42,574 nt of DNA from Corynebacterium sp. (GTDB lineage: Bacteria > Actinomycetota > Actinomycetes > Mycobacteriales > Mycobacteriaceae). Numbering within the stretch: position 1 is the stretch's first letter; each line of letters begins with the position of its first letter. Location: NCBI GenBank assembly GCA_030450335.1, contig JAKDIS010000005.1, positions 1 to 42,574 of the forward strand, written 5' to 3'. The position numbers and the translations under genes were made by a program. The notes below the pieces were generated by a model. The model saw only the letters and a program-made list of their open reading frames with translations, made no database searches and was not told where the DNA came from. Shown in pieces: positions 1-9,324 of the stretch.

Positions 1-22
1 TCGAGCACTGAAAGGATGCAAC

Positions 23-1705
23 ATGCACAAGCACGGAACCCACGTGTCGGCCCGTACGCAGGTCACCCAGATGATCGACTCACTCAAGCCCCTGGTCAAG
101 GCCGGAGTGCTGCGCACCGGTGGGCCGAAGGAGTCCGTCGGACTCATCGGCGCGATGGGTAACTGGGGCATGTCCCTGGCCGCCCTTGCCGAGATGGGCG
201 CGACGTCGTTCCCCAAGCGCACCGCCCTGATCGACGACCGCGGCGCGATGAGCTTCACCCAGCTGCGCGACGACGCCCGCGCCCTGGCGCGCACCCTGCG
301 CAGCTACACCACCGACGACGGGCAGGACGTCTCGTCGATCTCGGTCATCGCGCGCAACAGCCGCGGCCTCGTCCTGCCGCTCATCGCCGCGGCCTACCTC
401 GGCGCCGAGGCAAAGATCCTCAACCCCGGGTCCTCGCTGTCGCAGTTGCAGGACATCGCCCGCGAGTACCCCAGCGACGTGACCTTCATCGACGCCGAGT
501 TCGGCGAGGTGCTCGCCGAGCTCAACGCCGACAACAAGATCGCTGTCGCCGAATGGTCCGGCAGCATCCAGGACACCGAAACGCTCGAGTCGCTGATCGG
601 TGCAGGACGCGGTGAGTACCGCCACGTCGCACTGCCACAGCGCCCCACCCAGGCGTCCACCGTCATCATGTCCTCGGGCACCCGCGGGGTGCCCAAGGCG
701 GTCGTGCTGCCCGTCCCGCGCACCCCCAAGGTGCTCGGCAGCATCCTGGAGCGCATCCCGTTCCGCTCCGGTGACGTCATCCAGCTGTCCGTGGGCATGT
801 TCCACGCCTGGGGCTGGCTGAACCTGCACATCTCCATGGCCACCGGCTCGACCCTGTTGACCCGCCGCTGGTTCGACGTGGACACCGAGGTCGCCGACAT
901 CACCACCCACAAGGTCACCGGCATCGTCTCCGCCGCGGTGTACCTGCGTCAGGTCCTCGCCGGCGTCAACGACGGCAACGTGGACGTCACCGGCGTACGC
1001 TACATCGTCTCCGCCGGCAACGCCATCGCCCCTGAACTCGTCGTCGAGCTCAACGAGCGCTTCGGCGACCGGACCGGCGTGGTCCACAACTTCTACGGCT
1101 CCACCGAGCACGGTCAGATCACCCTGGCCACCGCCGCCGACATGGTCACCGACCCCACCACCGCCGGACGCCCCGGCCCCGGCGTGCGCCTGGAGATCCT
1201 CGGCGACGACCTCACGCCGCTGCCGGACGGCCAGACCGGAGTGATCTACTCGTCGAACTCCATGACCTCGCTGGGCTTCCTGTCCGACAAGGACTCCGGC
1301 GACGTGGTCGACGGCATGCTCTCCACCGGTGACAAGGGCTACATCGACGCCGACGGCAAGCTCTACGTGTGCGGTCGCGCCGACGACATGGTCATCCGCG
1401 GCGGCGAGAACATCCACCTCCGCGTCATCGAGGAGTTCCTGCTCACCCTGCCTCAGATCGACGACGCCTTCGTCATCGGCCACCAGGACGACGTGGTCGC
1501 CACACTCAACGCCTTCATCGTCCTGTCCGCCGAGTCTGCTGAGGTCACCGACGACGAGCTCAACGCCGCGGTACTCGCCGGGGTCAACCAGTTCTGCTCG
1601 CTCGACAACATCGTCCGCCTCGACGACCTGCCCCGCAACGACTCCGGCAAGGTCGTCCCGCGCCTGCTGCCGCAGGTCGCCGACAAGGCCGACAACGCCT
1701 CCTAG
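23..1705 (+). CDS. AMP-dependent acyl-CoA synthetase (fatty-acid-CoA ligase family)
   Basis: A 560-residue adenylate-forming enzyme, predicted to activate a carboxylic (probably fatty) acid with ATP and transfer it to CoA in the cytosol. Visible motifs in order are the P-loop-like MSSGTRGVPKAV near residue 215, FYGSTEHG near 357, the hinge region GDKGYIDADGKLYVCGRADD then GGENIH near 435-460, and the C-terminal lysine motif NDSGKVVPR. Length and motif order fit the ANL superfamily, but the first motif has SSGTRG where SSGTTG is usual. AAAGGA at 11-16 lies 6 bases upstream of the ATG. The next gene, oleate hydratase, starts 26 bases downstream in the same direction, so a fatty-acid substrate and co-transcription are likely (inference). 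Exact chain-length specificity cannot be read from sequence. Confidence 0.88.
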   Translation: MHKHGTHVSARTQVTQMIDSLKPLVKAGVLRTGGPKESVGLIGAMGNWGMSLAALAEMGATSFPKRTALIDDRGAMSFTQLRDDARALARTLRSYTTDDGQDVSSISVIARNSRGLVLPLIAAAYLGAEAKILNPGSSLSQLQDIAREYPSDVTFIDAEFGEVLAELNADNKIAVAEWSGSIQDTETLESLIGAGRGEYRHVALPQRPTQASTVIMSSGTRGVPKAVVLPVPRTPKVLGSILERIPFRSGDVIQLSVGMFHAWGWLNLHISMATGSTLLTRRWFDVDTEVADITTHKVTGIVSAAVYLRQVLAGVNDGNVDVTGVRYIVSAGNAIAPELVVELNERFGDRTGVVHNFYGSTEHGQITLATAADMVTDPTTAGRPGPGVRLEILGDDLTPLPDGQTGVIYSSNSMTSLGFLSDKDSGDVVDGMLSTGDKGYIDADGKLYVCGRADDMVIRGGENIHLRVIEEFLLTLPQIDDAFVIGHQDDVVATLNAFIVLSAESAEVTDDELNAAVLAGVNQFCSLDNIVRLDDLPRNDSGKVVPRLLPQVADKADNAS

Positions 1706-1731
1706 CCAACAACGAGAACAAGGAGAACACC

Positions 1732-3555
1732 ATGTACTACTCCAACGGCAACTACGAGGCTTTCGCCCGCCCGCGCAAGCCCGAAGGCGTCGACGACAAG
1801 CACGCCTGGATCGTCGGCACCGGCCTGGCCGGGCTGGCTGCGGCGACCTTCCTGATTCGCGACGCACAGATGCCCGGCGCCAACATCCACCTCATCGAGG
1901 AACTCCCGCTGGCCGGTGGCTCCCTCGACGGTGAAGAGCGCCCCGACATCGGTTTCATCACCCGTGGTGGTCGGGAGATGGAGAACCACTTCGAGTGCCT
2001 CTGGGACATGTACCGCTCGATCCCGTCGCTGGAGATCCCCGGTGCGTCCTACCTCGACGAGTACTACTGGCTCGACAAGGACGACCCGAACTCGTCGAAC
2101 TGCCGGCTGATCCACGACCGTGGCAACCGGGTGCCCACCGACGGGGACTTCACCCTCACGGAGAACGCCCAGCTCGAGATCGTCAAGCTGGTCACCGCCT
2201 CCGAGCACACCCTCGAAGGCCGCACCATCGAGGACTACTTCTCCGAGGAGTTCTTCGCCAGCAACTTCTGGTTCTACTGGGCCACGATGTTCGCCTTCGA
2301 GAAGTGGCACTCGCTGATCGAGATGCGCCGCTACGTGATGCGTTTCATCCACCACACCGGCGGCCTGCCGGACTTCACCGCCCTGAAATTCAACCGCTAC
2401 AACCAGTACGACTCCATGGTCCGGCCCATCCTGGCCTACCTGCTCGACCACGGCGTCGACGTGCGCTACGGCACCACCGTCACCGACATCGACGTCACCA
2501 TCGACGGTGCAGGCGACAGCGAGAAGAAGATGGCCACCGCGCTCCACCTGGCCACCGCCGAGGGCGGGCAGACCGTGGAGCTGGGCGCCGAGGACTACGT
2601 GTTCGTCACCAACGGGTCGATCACCGAGTCCACCACCTACGGTTCACACCACACCGCGGCACCGGTGACCACCGAGCCCGGTGGGGCATGGGAGCTGTGG
2701 GAGAACCTCGCGTCGAAGTCGCCTGACTTCGGTCGCCCGGCGGTGTTCTACAAGAACCTGCCGGAGAAGAGCTGGTACGTCTCGGCCACCGCCACGGTCA
2801 AGGACGCCCGCGTCGAACCGTTCATCGAGCGGCTCACCCGGCGCTCGTTGCACGACGGCAAGGTCAACACCGGTGGCATCATCACCGTCACCGACTCCAC
2901 CTGGCTGATGAGCTTCGCGGTGCACCGCCAGCCGCACTTCACCTCCCAGAACCCCGACGAGACCGTGGTGTGGATCTACGCGTTGTACTCCGACGTCGAC
3001 GGCGACTACGTGAAGAAGCCGATCGTGGAGTGCACCGGCGAGGAGATCACCCAGGAGTGGCTCTACCACCTCGGTGTGCCGGTCGACCAGATCGACGAGC
3101 TGGCCTCCCAGACGTCGATCAACACCAACCCGGTGTACATGCCGTTCATCACCGCGTACTTCATGCCGCGGCGTGCCGGCGACCGTCCTGCCGTGGTGCC
3201 GCAGGGCTCGGCGAACCTGGCGTTCATCGGCAACTTCGCCGAGTCGCCCTCGCGCGACACGGTATTCACCACGGAGTACTCCGTGCGTACCGCCATGGAG
3301 GCCGTCTACACCTTCATGAACGTCGACCGTGGCATCCCGGAGGTCTTCGGTTCGGTCTACGACCTGCGTGAACTGCTCAAGGCCACCTACCACCTGCGTG
3401 ACCGCAAGAGCTTCGACGAGCAGCCGGTGACCACGAAGTTCAAGCTGCCGGTGCCTGGTTTCGTCAAGGCGAAGGTGCGCGCGAAGCTGGACGGTGTCCT
3501 GCACGGGACCTGGATCGAGGAGCTGCTGCAGGACTCCGGTCTGCTGAAGCGCTGA
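1732..3555 (+). CDS. ohyA: Oleate hydratase (myosin-cross-reactive antigen family)
   Basis: A 607-residue FAD-dependent fatty-acid hydratase, expected to add water to the cis-9 double bond of oleate-type acids to give 10-hydroxy acids. The N-terminus carries the family start YYSNGNYEAFARPRKP and the dinucleotide-binding motif GTGLAGLAAATFLIRDA near residues 29-46, ending in an acidic residue (LIEE). The family-typical block NFAESPSRDTVFTTEYSVR lies near 500, and overall length matches the family. AAGGAG sits about 7 bases before the ATG. It follows an acyl-CoA synthetase by 26 bases; the pair may modify and then activate unsaturated fatty acids, or detoxify them (inference). An imperfect hairpin follows the stop. 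Confidence 0.93.
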   Translation: MYYSNGNYEAFARPRKPEGVDDKHAWIVGTGLAGLAAATFLIRDAQMPGANIHLIEELPLAGGSLDGEERPDIGFITRGGREMENHFECLWDMYRSIPSLEIPGASYLDEYYWLDKDDPNSSNCRLIHDRGNRVPTDGDFTLTENAQLEIVKLVTASEHTLEGRTIEDYFSEEFFASNFWFYWATMFAFEKWHSLIEMRRYVMRFIHHTGGLPDFTALKFNRYNQYDSMVRPILAYLLDHGVDVRYGTTVTDIDVTIDGAGDSEKKMATALHLATAEGGQTVELGAEDYVFVTNGSITESTTYGSHHTAAPVTTEPGGAWELWENLASKSPDFGRPAVFYKNLPEKSWYVSATATVKDARVEPFIERLTRRSLHDGKVNTGGIITVTDSTWLMSFAVHRQPHFTSQNPDETVVWIYALYSDVDGDYVKKPIVECTGEEITQEWLYHLGVPVDQIDELASQTSINTNPVYMPFITAYFMPRRAGDRPAVVPQGSANLAFIGNFAESPSRDTVFTTEYSVRTAMEAVYTFMNVDRGIPEVFGSVYDLRELLKATYHLRDRKSFDEQPVTTKFKLPVPGFVKAKVRAKLDGVLHGTWIEELLQDSGLLKR

Positions 3556-3589
3556 CCAGTTCCGCCGCGCGTGCCGGGCGGCGTACCCT

Positions 3590-3625
3590 GAGCCCCGGAT
3601 CACCGGTCACGGTGATCCCCGGCTC
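3590..3625 (+). terminator. Hairpin after ohyA
   Basis: Arms at 3590-3604 and 3611-3625 pair at 13 of 15 positions around a 6-base loop. No U-tract follows, so termination is plausible but not certain. The structure ends just before the ribosome binding site of the next gene, so it could also be part of that gene's leader. Confidence 0.5.
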
Positions 3626-3644
3626 GTAGAAGGAGGTGCGCCAG

Positions 3645-4487
3645 ATGCCCGAGGGCGACTCCGTGCTGCAGCTGTCCAACCGCATGCAGTGGATGACCGG
3701 GCGGACCGTGACCCGGAGCGACATCCGCGTGCCCCGGTTCGCCACGGAGGACCTCACCGGACTCAGCGTCCGGCGTGTGTGGCCCTACGGCAAGCACCTG
3801 TTCATCGACGTCGGCGGGCGCGTTCTGCACACCCACCTGAAGATGGAGGGTGTGTGGTCCATCCACGCCGCCGGCGCGCGCTGGCGTCGGCCCGGGCACA
3901 CCGCCCGGGTCGTCCTGCGCTTCAGCCCGCAGCATCCCGGTGGCCCCGAGATCGAGACCGTGGGCCACAGCCTCGGCTTCGTCCGACTCTTCGACATCGA
4001 CGAGTACCCGCAGGTCGTCGGACACCTGGGCCCCGACATCCTCGCGCCCGACTGGGCATCGGCGGGTGGACGCGACGACGCCCTGGCCCGCATCCTGACC
4101 CGGCCTGAGCGCAGCATCGGTGCCGCGCTGCTTGACCAACGCAACGTCGCCGGCATCGGCAACGAGTACCGGGCGGAGGTCTGCTTCCTCGGCGGGGTCG
4201 ACCCGCGCCGCCCGGTGGGGCAGGGGCAGGACGCTGCGAGCACCGCCGCGCACCTGCTCGACCTGTCGCGCACCGTGATGTGGGAGAACAGGCTGGAACC
4301 CCGTCGGCTGTTCACCGGCGACCGACGCCCCGGTATGGGCAACTACGTGTTCGGCCGGGCGGCGAAGGCCTGCCGACGTTGCGGCACCCCGGTGCTCAAG
4401 GGTTTCCTCGGCGGGGTGGACGCCGGCGGCGACGACGGGGAACTCGAACGGGTCATCTGGTGGTGCCCGGTCTGCCAGCCGCAGTGA
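3645..4487 (+). CDS. nei2: Fpg/Nei-family DNA glycosylase (Nei2-type endonuclease VIII)
   Basis: A 280-residue base-excision-repair glycosylase/AP lyase that removes oxidised bases. The mature N-terminus must be Pro-Glu, and MPEGDSVLQLSNRMQW provides it, so I start at the ATG at 3645 rather than the in-frame GTG at 3636. AAGGAGG at 3630-3636 is placed correctly for the ATG and overlaps the GTG. IRVPRFATEDLTG resembles mycobacterial Nei2 (from memory). The H2TH region includes DQRNVAGIGNEYRAE. The C-terminal zinc finger has CRRC and CPVC pairs, with a 9-residue Gly/Asp-rich insertion between them. Nei2 versus other Nei paralogues is inferred. Confidence 0.9.
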   Translation: MPEGDSVLQLSNRMQWMTGRTVTRSDIRVPRFATEDLTGLSVRRVWPYGKHLFIDVGGRVLHTHLKMEGVWSIHAAGARWRRPGHTARVVLRFSPQHPGGPEIETVGHSLGFVRLFDIDEYPQVVGHLGPDILAPDWASAGGRDDALARILTRPERSIGAALLDQRNVAGIGNEYRAEVCFLGGVDPRRPVGQGQDAASTAAHLLDLSRTVMWENRLEPRRLFTGDRRPGMGNYVFGRAAKACRRCGTPVLKGFLGGVDAGGDDGELERVIWWCPVCQPQ

Positions 4488-4493
4488 GGTTGT

Positions 4494-4560
4494 CCTGAAA
4501 CCCCACTCAGATGGTGGTCATCGGGAGGTGGACCAACATCCGCGTGGGGTTCTGGGGACA
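4494..4560 (+). repeat. Palindromic intergenic element, copy 1
   Basis: Imperfect inverted repeat of about 67 bp. Left arm AACCCCAC...GGTGGTC (4499-4519) pairs with right arm GGACCAAC...GTGGGGTT (4531-4551) at 18 of 21 positions. It shares GATGGTGGTCA, TGGACCAACA and CGCGTGGGGTTCTGGG with copy 2 at 5743-5807, and the same architecture with copy 3 at 17763-17826. All three are in the same orientation and lie just after a gene end. It may be a REP-like element, a MITE remnant or a terminator family. Confidence 0.8.
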
Positions 4561-4609
4561 ACTCCGGAAGAAGGCATCGGAAGTTGTCCACAGTTTTCGG
4601 GGACTGTGG
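4556..4609 (+). promoter_or_regulatory. Overlapping hairpins in DUF559 leader
   Basis: GGACAACT at 4556-4563 pairs exactly with AGTTGTCC at 4582-4589. CCACAGT at 4588-4594 pairs with ACTGTGG at 4603-4609. The two stems share bases 4588-4589, so they partly compete. They lie between the first palindromic element and the DUF559 start. Function is unknown. Confidence 0.4.
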
Positions 4610-4685
4610 GGGGCAGGGTGGACCGGGCGGCGGGGCTGGTGTCTACTTCGGTGCACGGCTGACACCGGGGGAGAGGACCACACCG

Positions 4686-5747
4686 ATGGGGAAGAATACG
4701 CGGGCACAGGGACGGGGGCCCGCCTACACCTGGCGGGTGATGCCGGGCATCATTCCGCAGGCCAGGGCCGAACTGAAGGCCGCCGGAAAGGTGACCGACT
4801 GGAAGCTGCGCCACCACTACCGTGCCGTGGCACACGGGGTGGTGGTGCCGCGTGACGCCGGGACCGGCCATGACAACAGCGGCGGATTCGGGGTCGACAT
4901 CGTCACCCGCGCTCGGGCCCAACACCTCGTCCAGCCGGAGGCCGTGATCGGCGGATGGGCTGCCGCCGCGCTGCACGGGCTGCGTCCGGACTGGGCCGAC
5001 CACGCGCCCGTGTTGATCCACATGGGGAGCAAGCATCGCCTGTCTGCGGTGACCGCCGAGGCGGTGCGTACACTCCTCCGACCCGTGGTCCAGCCACTGC
5101 CGGCGACGATGGCGACTACCTGTCCGGACCCGCGTTTCCCGCAGATGCGAGTCGTCACCCCGGCATTTGCTGCGGCACAGTGCCTGTGGAGCATCCTGAC
5201 CAGCCGGCACACCTGGTGGGTGGACGGCGTCCCCGGCCTGACCTGGGAACAGGTCCGTGCTGTGCAGTTCATCGACGCCTTCGCGCAGTGCACCTGGATC
5301 ACCCGTGACGAGATTCTGGCTGCGGCGAAAGGCATGGTGAACAGGCGTGACCTCGCACCCGTGCTGGCGTTGTCGGACGATGGAGCGCAGTCGCCGATGG
5401 AGACCACGATGCGGCTGATGGTCCGGGACCTGCTGCCGGCACCCCACCGGTGGGTCTCCCAGGTGAGGGTCGACCTGGAACGGGGAGCGCACTCCGGCTG
5501 GACCGCCCGGACGCTACCTGACCTGGGGGTTCCAAAACTCAAGGTGGCGGTCTACTACGACGGCGCCCACCACGACACCGCGCAGCAGACGGACGTGGAC
5601 TTCGACCAGTTCCACGCGCTGCGGGACCTGGAGTGGGAGGCGCTGAGGTTCAACAAACGCCATCTACGGTGTCCCGGCGATCTACGCGAACAGGTGTGCA
5701 ACGTCATCGGCAGGGCGATGGCGGCGCTGGAGGCCCGGACATCCTGA
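4686..5747 (+). CDS. DUF559 / Vsr-like endonuclease-domain protein with AbiEi-like N-terminus
   Basis: A 353-residue protein of a common but uncharacterised actinobacterial type. Residues about 15-110 resemble the AbiEi-like wing and anchor (ARAELKAAGKVTDWKLRHHY, GGWAAAALHGLRP). The C-terminus (about 285-340) has the DUF559 pattern KVAVYYDGAHH...DFDQFHALRDLEWEALRF, which resembles Vsr/PD-(D/E)XK nucleases. I chose the ATG at 4686, preceded by GGAGAGG, over an in-frame start 34 codons earlier that lacks homology-like sequence. The gene is bracketed by direct copies of a palindromic element, and its own stop codon lies inside the second copy. No cognate AbiEii-like toxin is next to it. A nuclease activity is inference from the fold only. 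Confidence 0.72.
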   Translation: MGKNTRAQGRGPAYTWRVMPGIIPQARAELKAAGKVTDWKLRHHYRAVAHGVVVPRDAGTGHDNSGGFGVDIVTRARAQHLVQPEAVIGGWAAAALHGLRPDWADHAPVLIHMGSKHRLSAVTAEAVRTLLRPVVQPLPATMATTCPDPRFPQMRVVTPAFAAAQCLWSILTSRHTWWVDGVPGLTWEQVRAVQFIDAFAQCTWITRDEILAAAKGMVNRRDLAPVLALSDDGAQSPMETTMRLMVRDLLPAPHRWVSQVRVDLERGAHSGWTARTLPDLGVPKLKVAVYYDGAHHDTAQQTDVDFDQFHALRDLEWEALRFNKRHLRCPGDLREQVCNVIGRAMAALEARTS

Positions 5748-5807
5748 ACCCCCCGCAGATGGTGGTCACAAGGAGTTGGACCAACAATCGCGTGGGGTTC
5801 TGGGACA
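5743..5807 (+). repeat. Palindromic intergenic element, copy 2
   Basis: This is the closest relative of copy 1, about 65 bp with the same arms and the same trailing GGGGTTCTGGGACA. Its first bases contain the TGA stop of the DUF559 gene, and it fills the space to the convergent pgi stop at 5827. It could serve as a bidirectional terminator here. Confidence 0.8.
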
Positions 5808-5826
5808 GGTGGCGAAAGTCCGGTGA

Positions 5827-7530
5827 CTAGCGCTTCCGGTTGCGCAGCACGTGGCGCAGCAGGGAGTCGGTGGAGGGGTCGCCGGTGTCGACGTCGGAGG
5901 AGTCGGTGTTGGTGCTCAGCAGCGGCAGCAGCTCATTGGCCTGCTTCTTGCCGAGCTCCACGCCCCACTGGTCGAAGCTGTTGATGCCCCACACCACACC
6001 CTGCACGAAGCAGATGTGCTCGTAGAGGGCGATCAGCGCGCCGAGGGTGCGCGGGGTCAGCTTGTCCGCCACGATCGTGGACGACGGACGGTTGCCCGGC
6101 ATCACCTTGTGCGGGATCAGATCCTCGTCCACACCGGCCTCACGCAGCTCCTCGGCGGACCGGCCGAAGGCCATCACGCGCGACTGGGCGAGGAAGTTCG
6201 ACAGCAGCATGTCGTGCATGCTGGTCTCCCCGTCGGAGCCCTTCTGGTCGGTGTGGGGGTTGACGAAGCCGATGAAGTCCGCCGGGATCAGGTGCGTGCC
6301 CTGGTGGATCAGCTGCATGAAGGCGTGCTGGCCGTTCGTACCGGCCTCGCCCCAGTACACCTCGCCCGTCTCGGCGGTGGTCAGTTCCCCGTCGAGGCGC
6401 ACGGACTTGCCGTTGGACTCCATCATCAGCTGCTGCAGGTAGGCGGGGAAACGGCCCAGGTCCTGCGAGTAGGGGAGCACCACGTGGGACTGCGAGCTGA
6501 GCACCGAGGTGTACCAGACACCGAACAGGCCCATGAGTACCGGCGCGTTCATCTCCAACGGCTCGGAGTAGAAGTGGTTGTCCACCTCGTGGAAGCCGGC
6601 GATGAACTCCATGAAGTCACGCGGACCGATCGCCGCCATCAGGGACAGGCCGATCGCCGAGTCCACCGAGTAGCGTCCGCCGACCCAGTCCCAGAAGCCG
6701 AACATGTTGCGGGTGTCGATGCCGAACTTCTCCACCTCGTCGGCGTTGGTGGACACCGCGACGAAGTGCTTGGCCACCGCGTCCTTCGACGCGGCCTCGT
6801 CGGAGGTGTCGACACCGGTGCGCTTGAGCCCGTCGAGCAGCCAGCGCCGGGCGCTGTGCGCGTTGGCCAGGGTCTCGGAGGTGGTGAAGGTCTTCGAGGA
6901 GACCACGAACAGCGTGGACTCCGGGTCGAGCCCGTCGAGCGTGGCGGTGATGTCCGCCGGGTCCACGTTCGACACGAAGTACGGGGTGATCCCGGCGGTG
7001 CAGTACGGACGCAGCGCCTGGGCCGCCATCGAGGGGCCCAAGTCGGAGCCGCCGATGCCGATGTTCACCACGTTCTTGATGGTGTGGTTCGTGGCGCCAC
7101 GCCAGTCACCGCTGCGCAGCGCCTTGGCCAGACCGCGCATGCGGTCCAGGGTGTGGTGCACGTCCTCGGCGATGTCCTGCCCGTCGACGGTGAGGTCCTG
7201 GTCGATCGGCACGCGCAGGCCCGTGTGCAGCGCGGCACGGTCCTCGGTGGTGTTGACGTGCTCACCGTTGAACAGCGACTGGCGGTAGTTCTCGATCCCC
7301 TTGGCGCGCGCCACGTTGAGCAGCAGGCGCACCGTGTTCTCGTCGACGAGGTTCTTCGAGAGGTCCACGTGCAGCGGGCCGACCTCGAAGGTCATGTCGC
7401 CGGCACGTCCCGGATCGTCCTGGAACAGCTCCTTCAGGGTGGTGCCCTTGAAGCGGGTCGCGTGGGCGACGAGGGCCTGCCACTCCGGCGTCTTCGTCAC
7501 GGGGGTGGGGTTCGGGACGGTGAAAGTCAC
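5827..7530 (-). CDS. pgi: Glucose-6-phosphate isomerase
   Basis: A 567-residue enzyme interconverting glucose-6-phosphate and fructose-6-phosphate in the cytosol. Family motifs are [15 protein letters not shown] near 155, [13 protein letters not shown] near 212, the [13 protein letters not shown] region near 283, and the terminal signature including [13 protein letters not shown]. Full length for the family. The start is GTG at 7530, with GAAAGGG 8 bases upstream on the minus strand. It lies downstream of hisN with an 89-base gap containing TACCGT (7584-7579), a possible -10 for its own promoter. It converges with the DUF559 gene. Confidence 0.97.
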   Translation of the reverse strand: MTFTVPNPTPVTKTPEWQALVAHATRFKGTTLKELFQDDPGRAGDMTFEVGPLHVDLSKNLVDENTVRLLLNVARAKGIENYRQSLFNGEHVNTTEDRAALHTGLRVPIDQDLTVDGQDIAEDVHHTLDRMRGLAKALRSGDWRGATNHTIKNVVNIGIGGSDLGPSMAAQALRPYCTAGITPYFVSNVDPADITATLDGLDPESTLFVVSSKTFTTSETLANAHSARRWLLDGLKRTGVDTSDEAASKDAVAKHFVAVSTNADEVEKFGIDTRNMFGFWDWVGGRYSVDSAIGLSLMAAIGPRDFMEFIAGFHEVDNHFYSEPLEMNAPVLMGLFGVWYTSVLSSQSHVVLPYSQDLGRFPAYLQQLMMESNGKSVRLDGELTTAETGEVYWGEAGTNGQHAFMQLIHQGTHLIPADFIGFVNPHTDQKGSDGETSMHDMLLSNFLAQSRVMAFGRSAEELREAGVDEDLIPHKVMPGNRPSSTIVADKLTPRTLGALIALYEHICFVQGVVWGINSFDQWGVELGKKQANELLPLLSTNTDSSDVDTGDPSTDSLLRHVLRNRKR

Positions 7531-7619
7531 AGGTGTCGCCCTTTCGAGAATCCGGTGTGTCTTGTCAGTTCACCGCCCACGGTAGCGGAAAACCGGTTGC
7601 CCGGCCGGGCGTCAGGGGG

Positions 7620-8408
7620 TCAGTTCGGGGTGAGTGCGGCGAGCACCGCGTCCTGCAGGAGCCCGTTGGACGCCACGGCGGAACCGGCGTACGGACCCGG
7701 CGTGCCGTCGAGGGCGGTGAAGCGTCCTCCGGCCTCGCGCACCAGGACGTCCAGCGCGGCGAGGTCCCACAGGTTGACCTCGGGTTCGGCGGCGACGTCG
7801 ACCGCACCCTCGGCGACGAGGCAGTAGGACCAGAAGTCGCCGAAACCGCGCAGGCGCCAGGCGGCGTCCGTCAGTGCGATGAGGTCGTCGCGGCGTCCGA
7901 CCTTGTGCCAGCCCTCCAAGGAGGACAGGGAGATCGAGCAGTCCGCCACGTCCGACACCTTCGACACGCCGATCCGGCGTGCCTCGCCGGTGCCGAAGGT
8001 GGACCAGGCGCCCATGTCCGCCGCCGCCCACCAGCGCCGCGACAGGCCCGGGGCGGAGACCACGCCGACCACCGGGGTGCCGTCGACGACCAGGGAGATC
8101 AGCGTGGCCCACACCGGCACGCCGCGCACGAAGTTCTTCGTGCCGTCGATCGGGTCGATGACCCACTGGCGGCCGGTGCGTGCGGCGTCCCCGCCGAACT
8201 CCTCACCGAGCACGTCGTCGTCGGCGCGGCGGGTGGCGAGCACCTCGCGCAGCCGGCGTTCCACCTCGGTGTCGGCGTCGGAGACGGGGGTCAGGTCCGG
8301 CTTCGTGGAGACCTGCAGGTCACCGGCGCCGAAGCGGTCCATCGTGACGGCGTCGGCGGTGTCGGCCAGGTGCAGGGCCAGGGTCAGGTCGTCGGCGTAT
8401 GCGCTCAT
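7620..8408 (-). CDS. hisN: Histidinol-phosphatase, inositol-monophosphatase-like (HisN type)
   Basis: A 262-residue magnesium-dependent phosphatase of the IMPase fold. In corynebacteria this type dephosphorylates histidinol phosphate in histidine synthesis. Metal and catalytic motifs are LGEEFGG near 70, [12 protein letters not shown] near 82-93, and the C-terminal [17 protein letters not shown] near 215. The ATG overlaps the stop of the upstream phosphatase gene by ATGA (8405-8408), so the two are translationally coupled. HisN is chosen over a generic IMPase because of its size and its position beside an IMPase paralogue and prfB, an order I recall from C. glutamicum. A perfect 12-bp palindrome (7599-7610) follows the stop. 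Confidence 0.85.
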   Translation of the reverse strand: MSAYADDLTLALHLADTADAVTMDRFGAGDLQVSTKPDLTPVSDADTEVERRLREVLATRRADDDVLGEEFGGDAARTGRQWVIDPIDGTKNFVRGVPVWATLISLVVDGTPVVGVVSAPGLSRRWWAAADMGAWSTFGTGEARRIGVSKVSDVADCSISLSSLEGWHKVGRRDDLIALTDAAWRLRGFGDFWSYCLVAEGAVDVAAEPEVNLWDLAALDVLVREAGGRFTALDGTPGPYAGSAVASNGLLQDAVLAALTPN

Positions 8409-9250
8409 GCACCCAAGGATAGGGACTCCACGACCGCCTCGACACTGGAGGGTGCCCCGGCGACCGACCACAGTCGCCCGCCGGCGCTGACCCGCTCGCA
8501 GCGTCCTCCCGCGCCCTCGATCAGCGCGCGGCCCGGCAGCAGGTCCCACGGCAGGACGCTGTGCTGGAACCAGCACGCGCCGTTGCCGGCCGCCACGCCC
8601 GCCATGTCCACCGACGCCGAGCCGTTCCAGCGCACCGTCGCGAAATCGCCCACGACCTTCGTGAACACCGCGTTGAGCTCCGGGTTGGTGATGTCGGTGG
8701 GGTGCAGGTAGCCGCTGAGGCAGGACTGCTGCGGCGCGAGGTCCGGCAGCGTGCCCACCGGGGCGCCGTCCAGCGTGGTGGGGATGCCGGGGCCGCCGAA
8801 CCACGTGTAGCCCATCGCCGGACGGTGCACCGCGCCGAAGTGCAGCCGCTCCGGATCCTCCGGGTCGCCGTCGACCAGCGCCAACGCCGAGCACCAGTAG
8901 TCCGAACCGGTGGTGAAGTTGTACGTGCCGTCCACCGGGTCGATCACCCACGTGCGCCCCGACTCCGACGGCGCGGAGGCGCCCTCCTCGCCGAGCAGGC
9001 CGTCCTGCGGACGCAGCGTCCTGAGCACCTCGGCGACGAAACCCTCCGCCGCACGGTCGGCCTCCGTCACCACGTCCGACACCGAGGTCTTGAACTCGGT
9101 GGTCAGCCCCGCCTCGCGCATGCGCCAGGCCAGCCGGCCGGCGTTGTAGACCAGGGCCTGGGCGAGGGTGCCGTCGTCGTCCCGGTCGTGGGAGATGATG
9201 AACGTCTTCGTGATGGCCTGCAGGGCGTCCGCCGGGATGGGTGAGTTCAT
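8405..9250 (-). CDS. Inositol-monophosphatase family protein
   Basis: A 281-residue IMPase-fold phosphatase, first gene of a two-gene operon with hisN (ATGA overlap). Motifs are [10 protein letters not shown] near 79, [12 protein letters not shown] near 95-106, and [18 protein letters not shown] near 235. The substrate could be an inositol phosphate or another sugar/amino-alcohol phosphate. A GTG two codons upstream (9256) is a possible start, but the ATG at 9250 fits better with a -10-like CACAAT at 9263-9258 (minus), 7 bases upstream, which would give a leaderless mRNA. It is divergent from prfB across a 74-base gap. Confidence 0.85.
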   Translation of the reverse strand: MNSPIPADALQAITKTFIISHDRDDDGTLAQALVYNAGRLAWRMREAGLTTEFKTSVSDVVTEADRAAEGFVAEVLRTLRPQDGLLGEEGASAPSESGRTWVIDPVDGTYNFTTGSDYWCSALALVDGDPEDPERLHFGAVHRPAMGYTWFGGPGIPTTLDGAPVGTLPDLAPQQSCLSGYLHPTDITNPELNAVFTKVVGDFATVRWNGSASVDMAGVAAGNGACWFQHSVLPWDLLPGRALIEGAGGRCERVSAGGRLWSVAGAPSSVEAVVESLSLGA

Positions 9251-9324
9251 GCCCACTATTGTGCACCCGGTCCGCCCGGGGTGCAGCCCCTGGGGTCCGT
9301 GGCGGGTGAGTACAGTGGACGACC
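9251..9324. promoter_or_regulatory. Divergent promoter region, IMPase-hisN / prfB
   Basis: TACAGT at 9311-9316 lies 8 bases before the prfB ATG, and CACAAT (minus, 9263-9258) lies 7 bases before the IMPase ATG. Neither gene has a Shine-Dalgarno match in this interval. Both would therefore be transcribed as leaderless mRNAs, which is common in actinobacteria. No clear -35 boxes are seen. Confidence 0.55.

Noticed and set aside
80..1867. 595-codon minus-strand open frame opposite the acyl-CoA synthetase gene
   Set aside because: Low-complexity Gly/Val/Asp/Arg composition typical of an antisense shadow of a GC-rich gene, with no recognisable domain.
4584..5747. Longer version of the DUF559 protein starting at 4584
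   Set aside because: The extra 34 residues are Gly-rich and overlap hairpins; a good ribosome binding site serves the ATG at 4686.
4686..5747. AbiE toxin-antitoxin system
   Set aside because: No AbiEii-like nucleotidyltransferase is adjacent; only the AbiEi-like N-terminus is suggested, so no complete system can be claimed.
5851..7827. 658-codon plus-strand frame opposite pgi
   Set aside because: Shadow of pgi; compositionally skewed and crossing the intergenic region into hisN.
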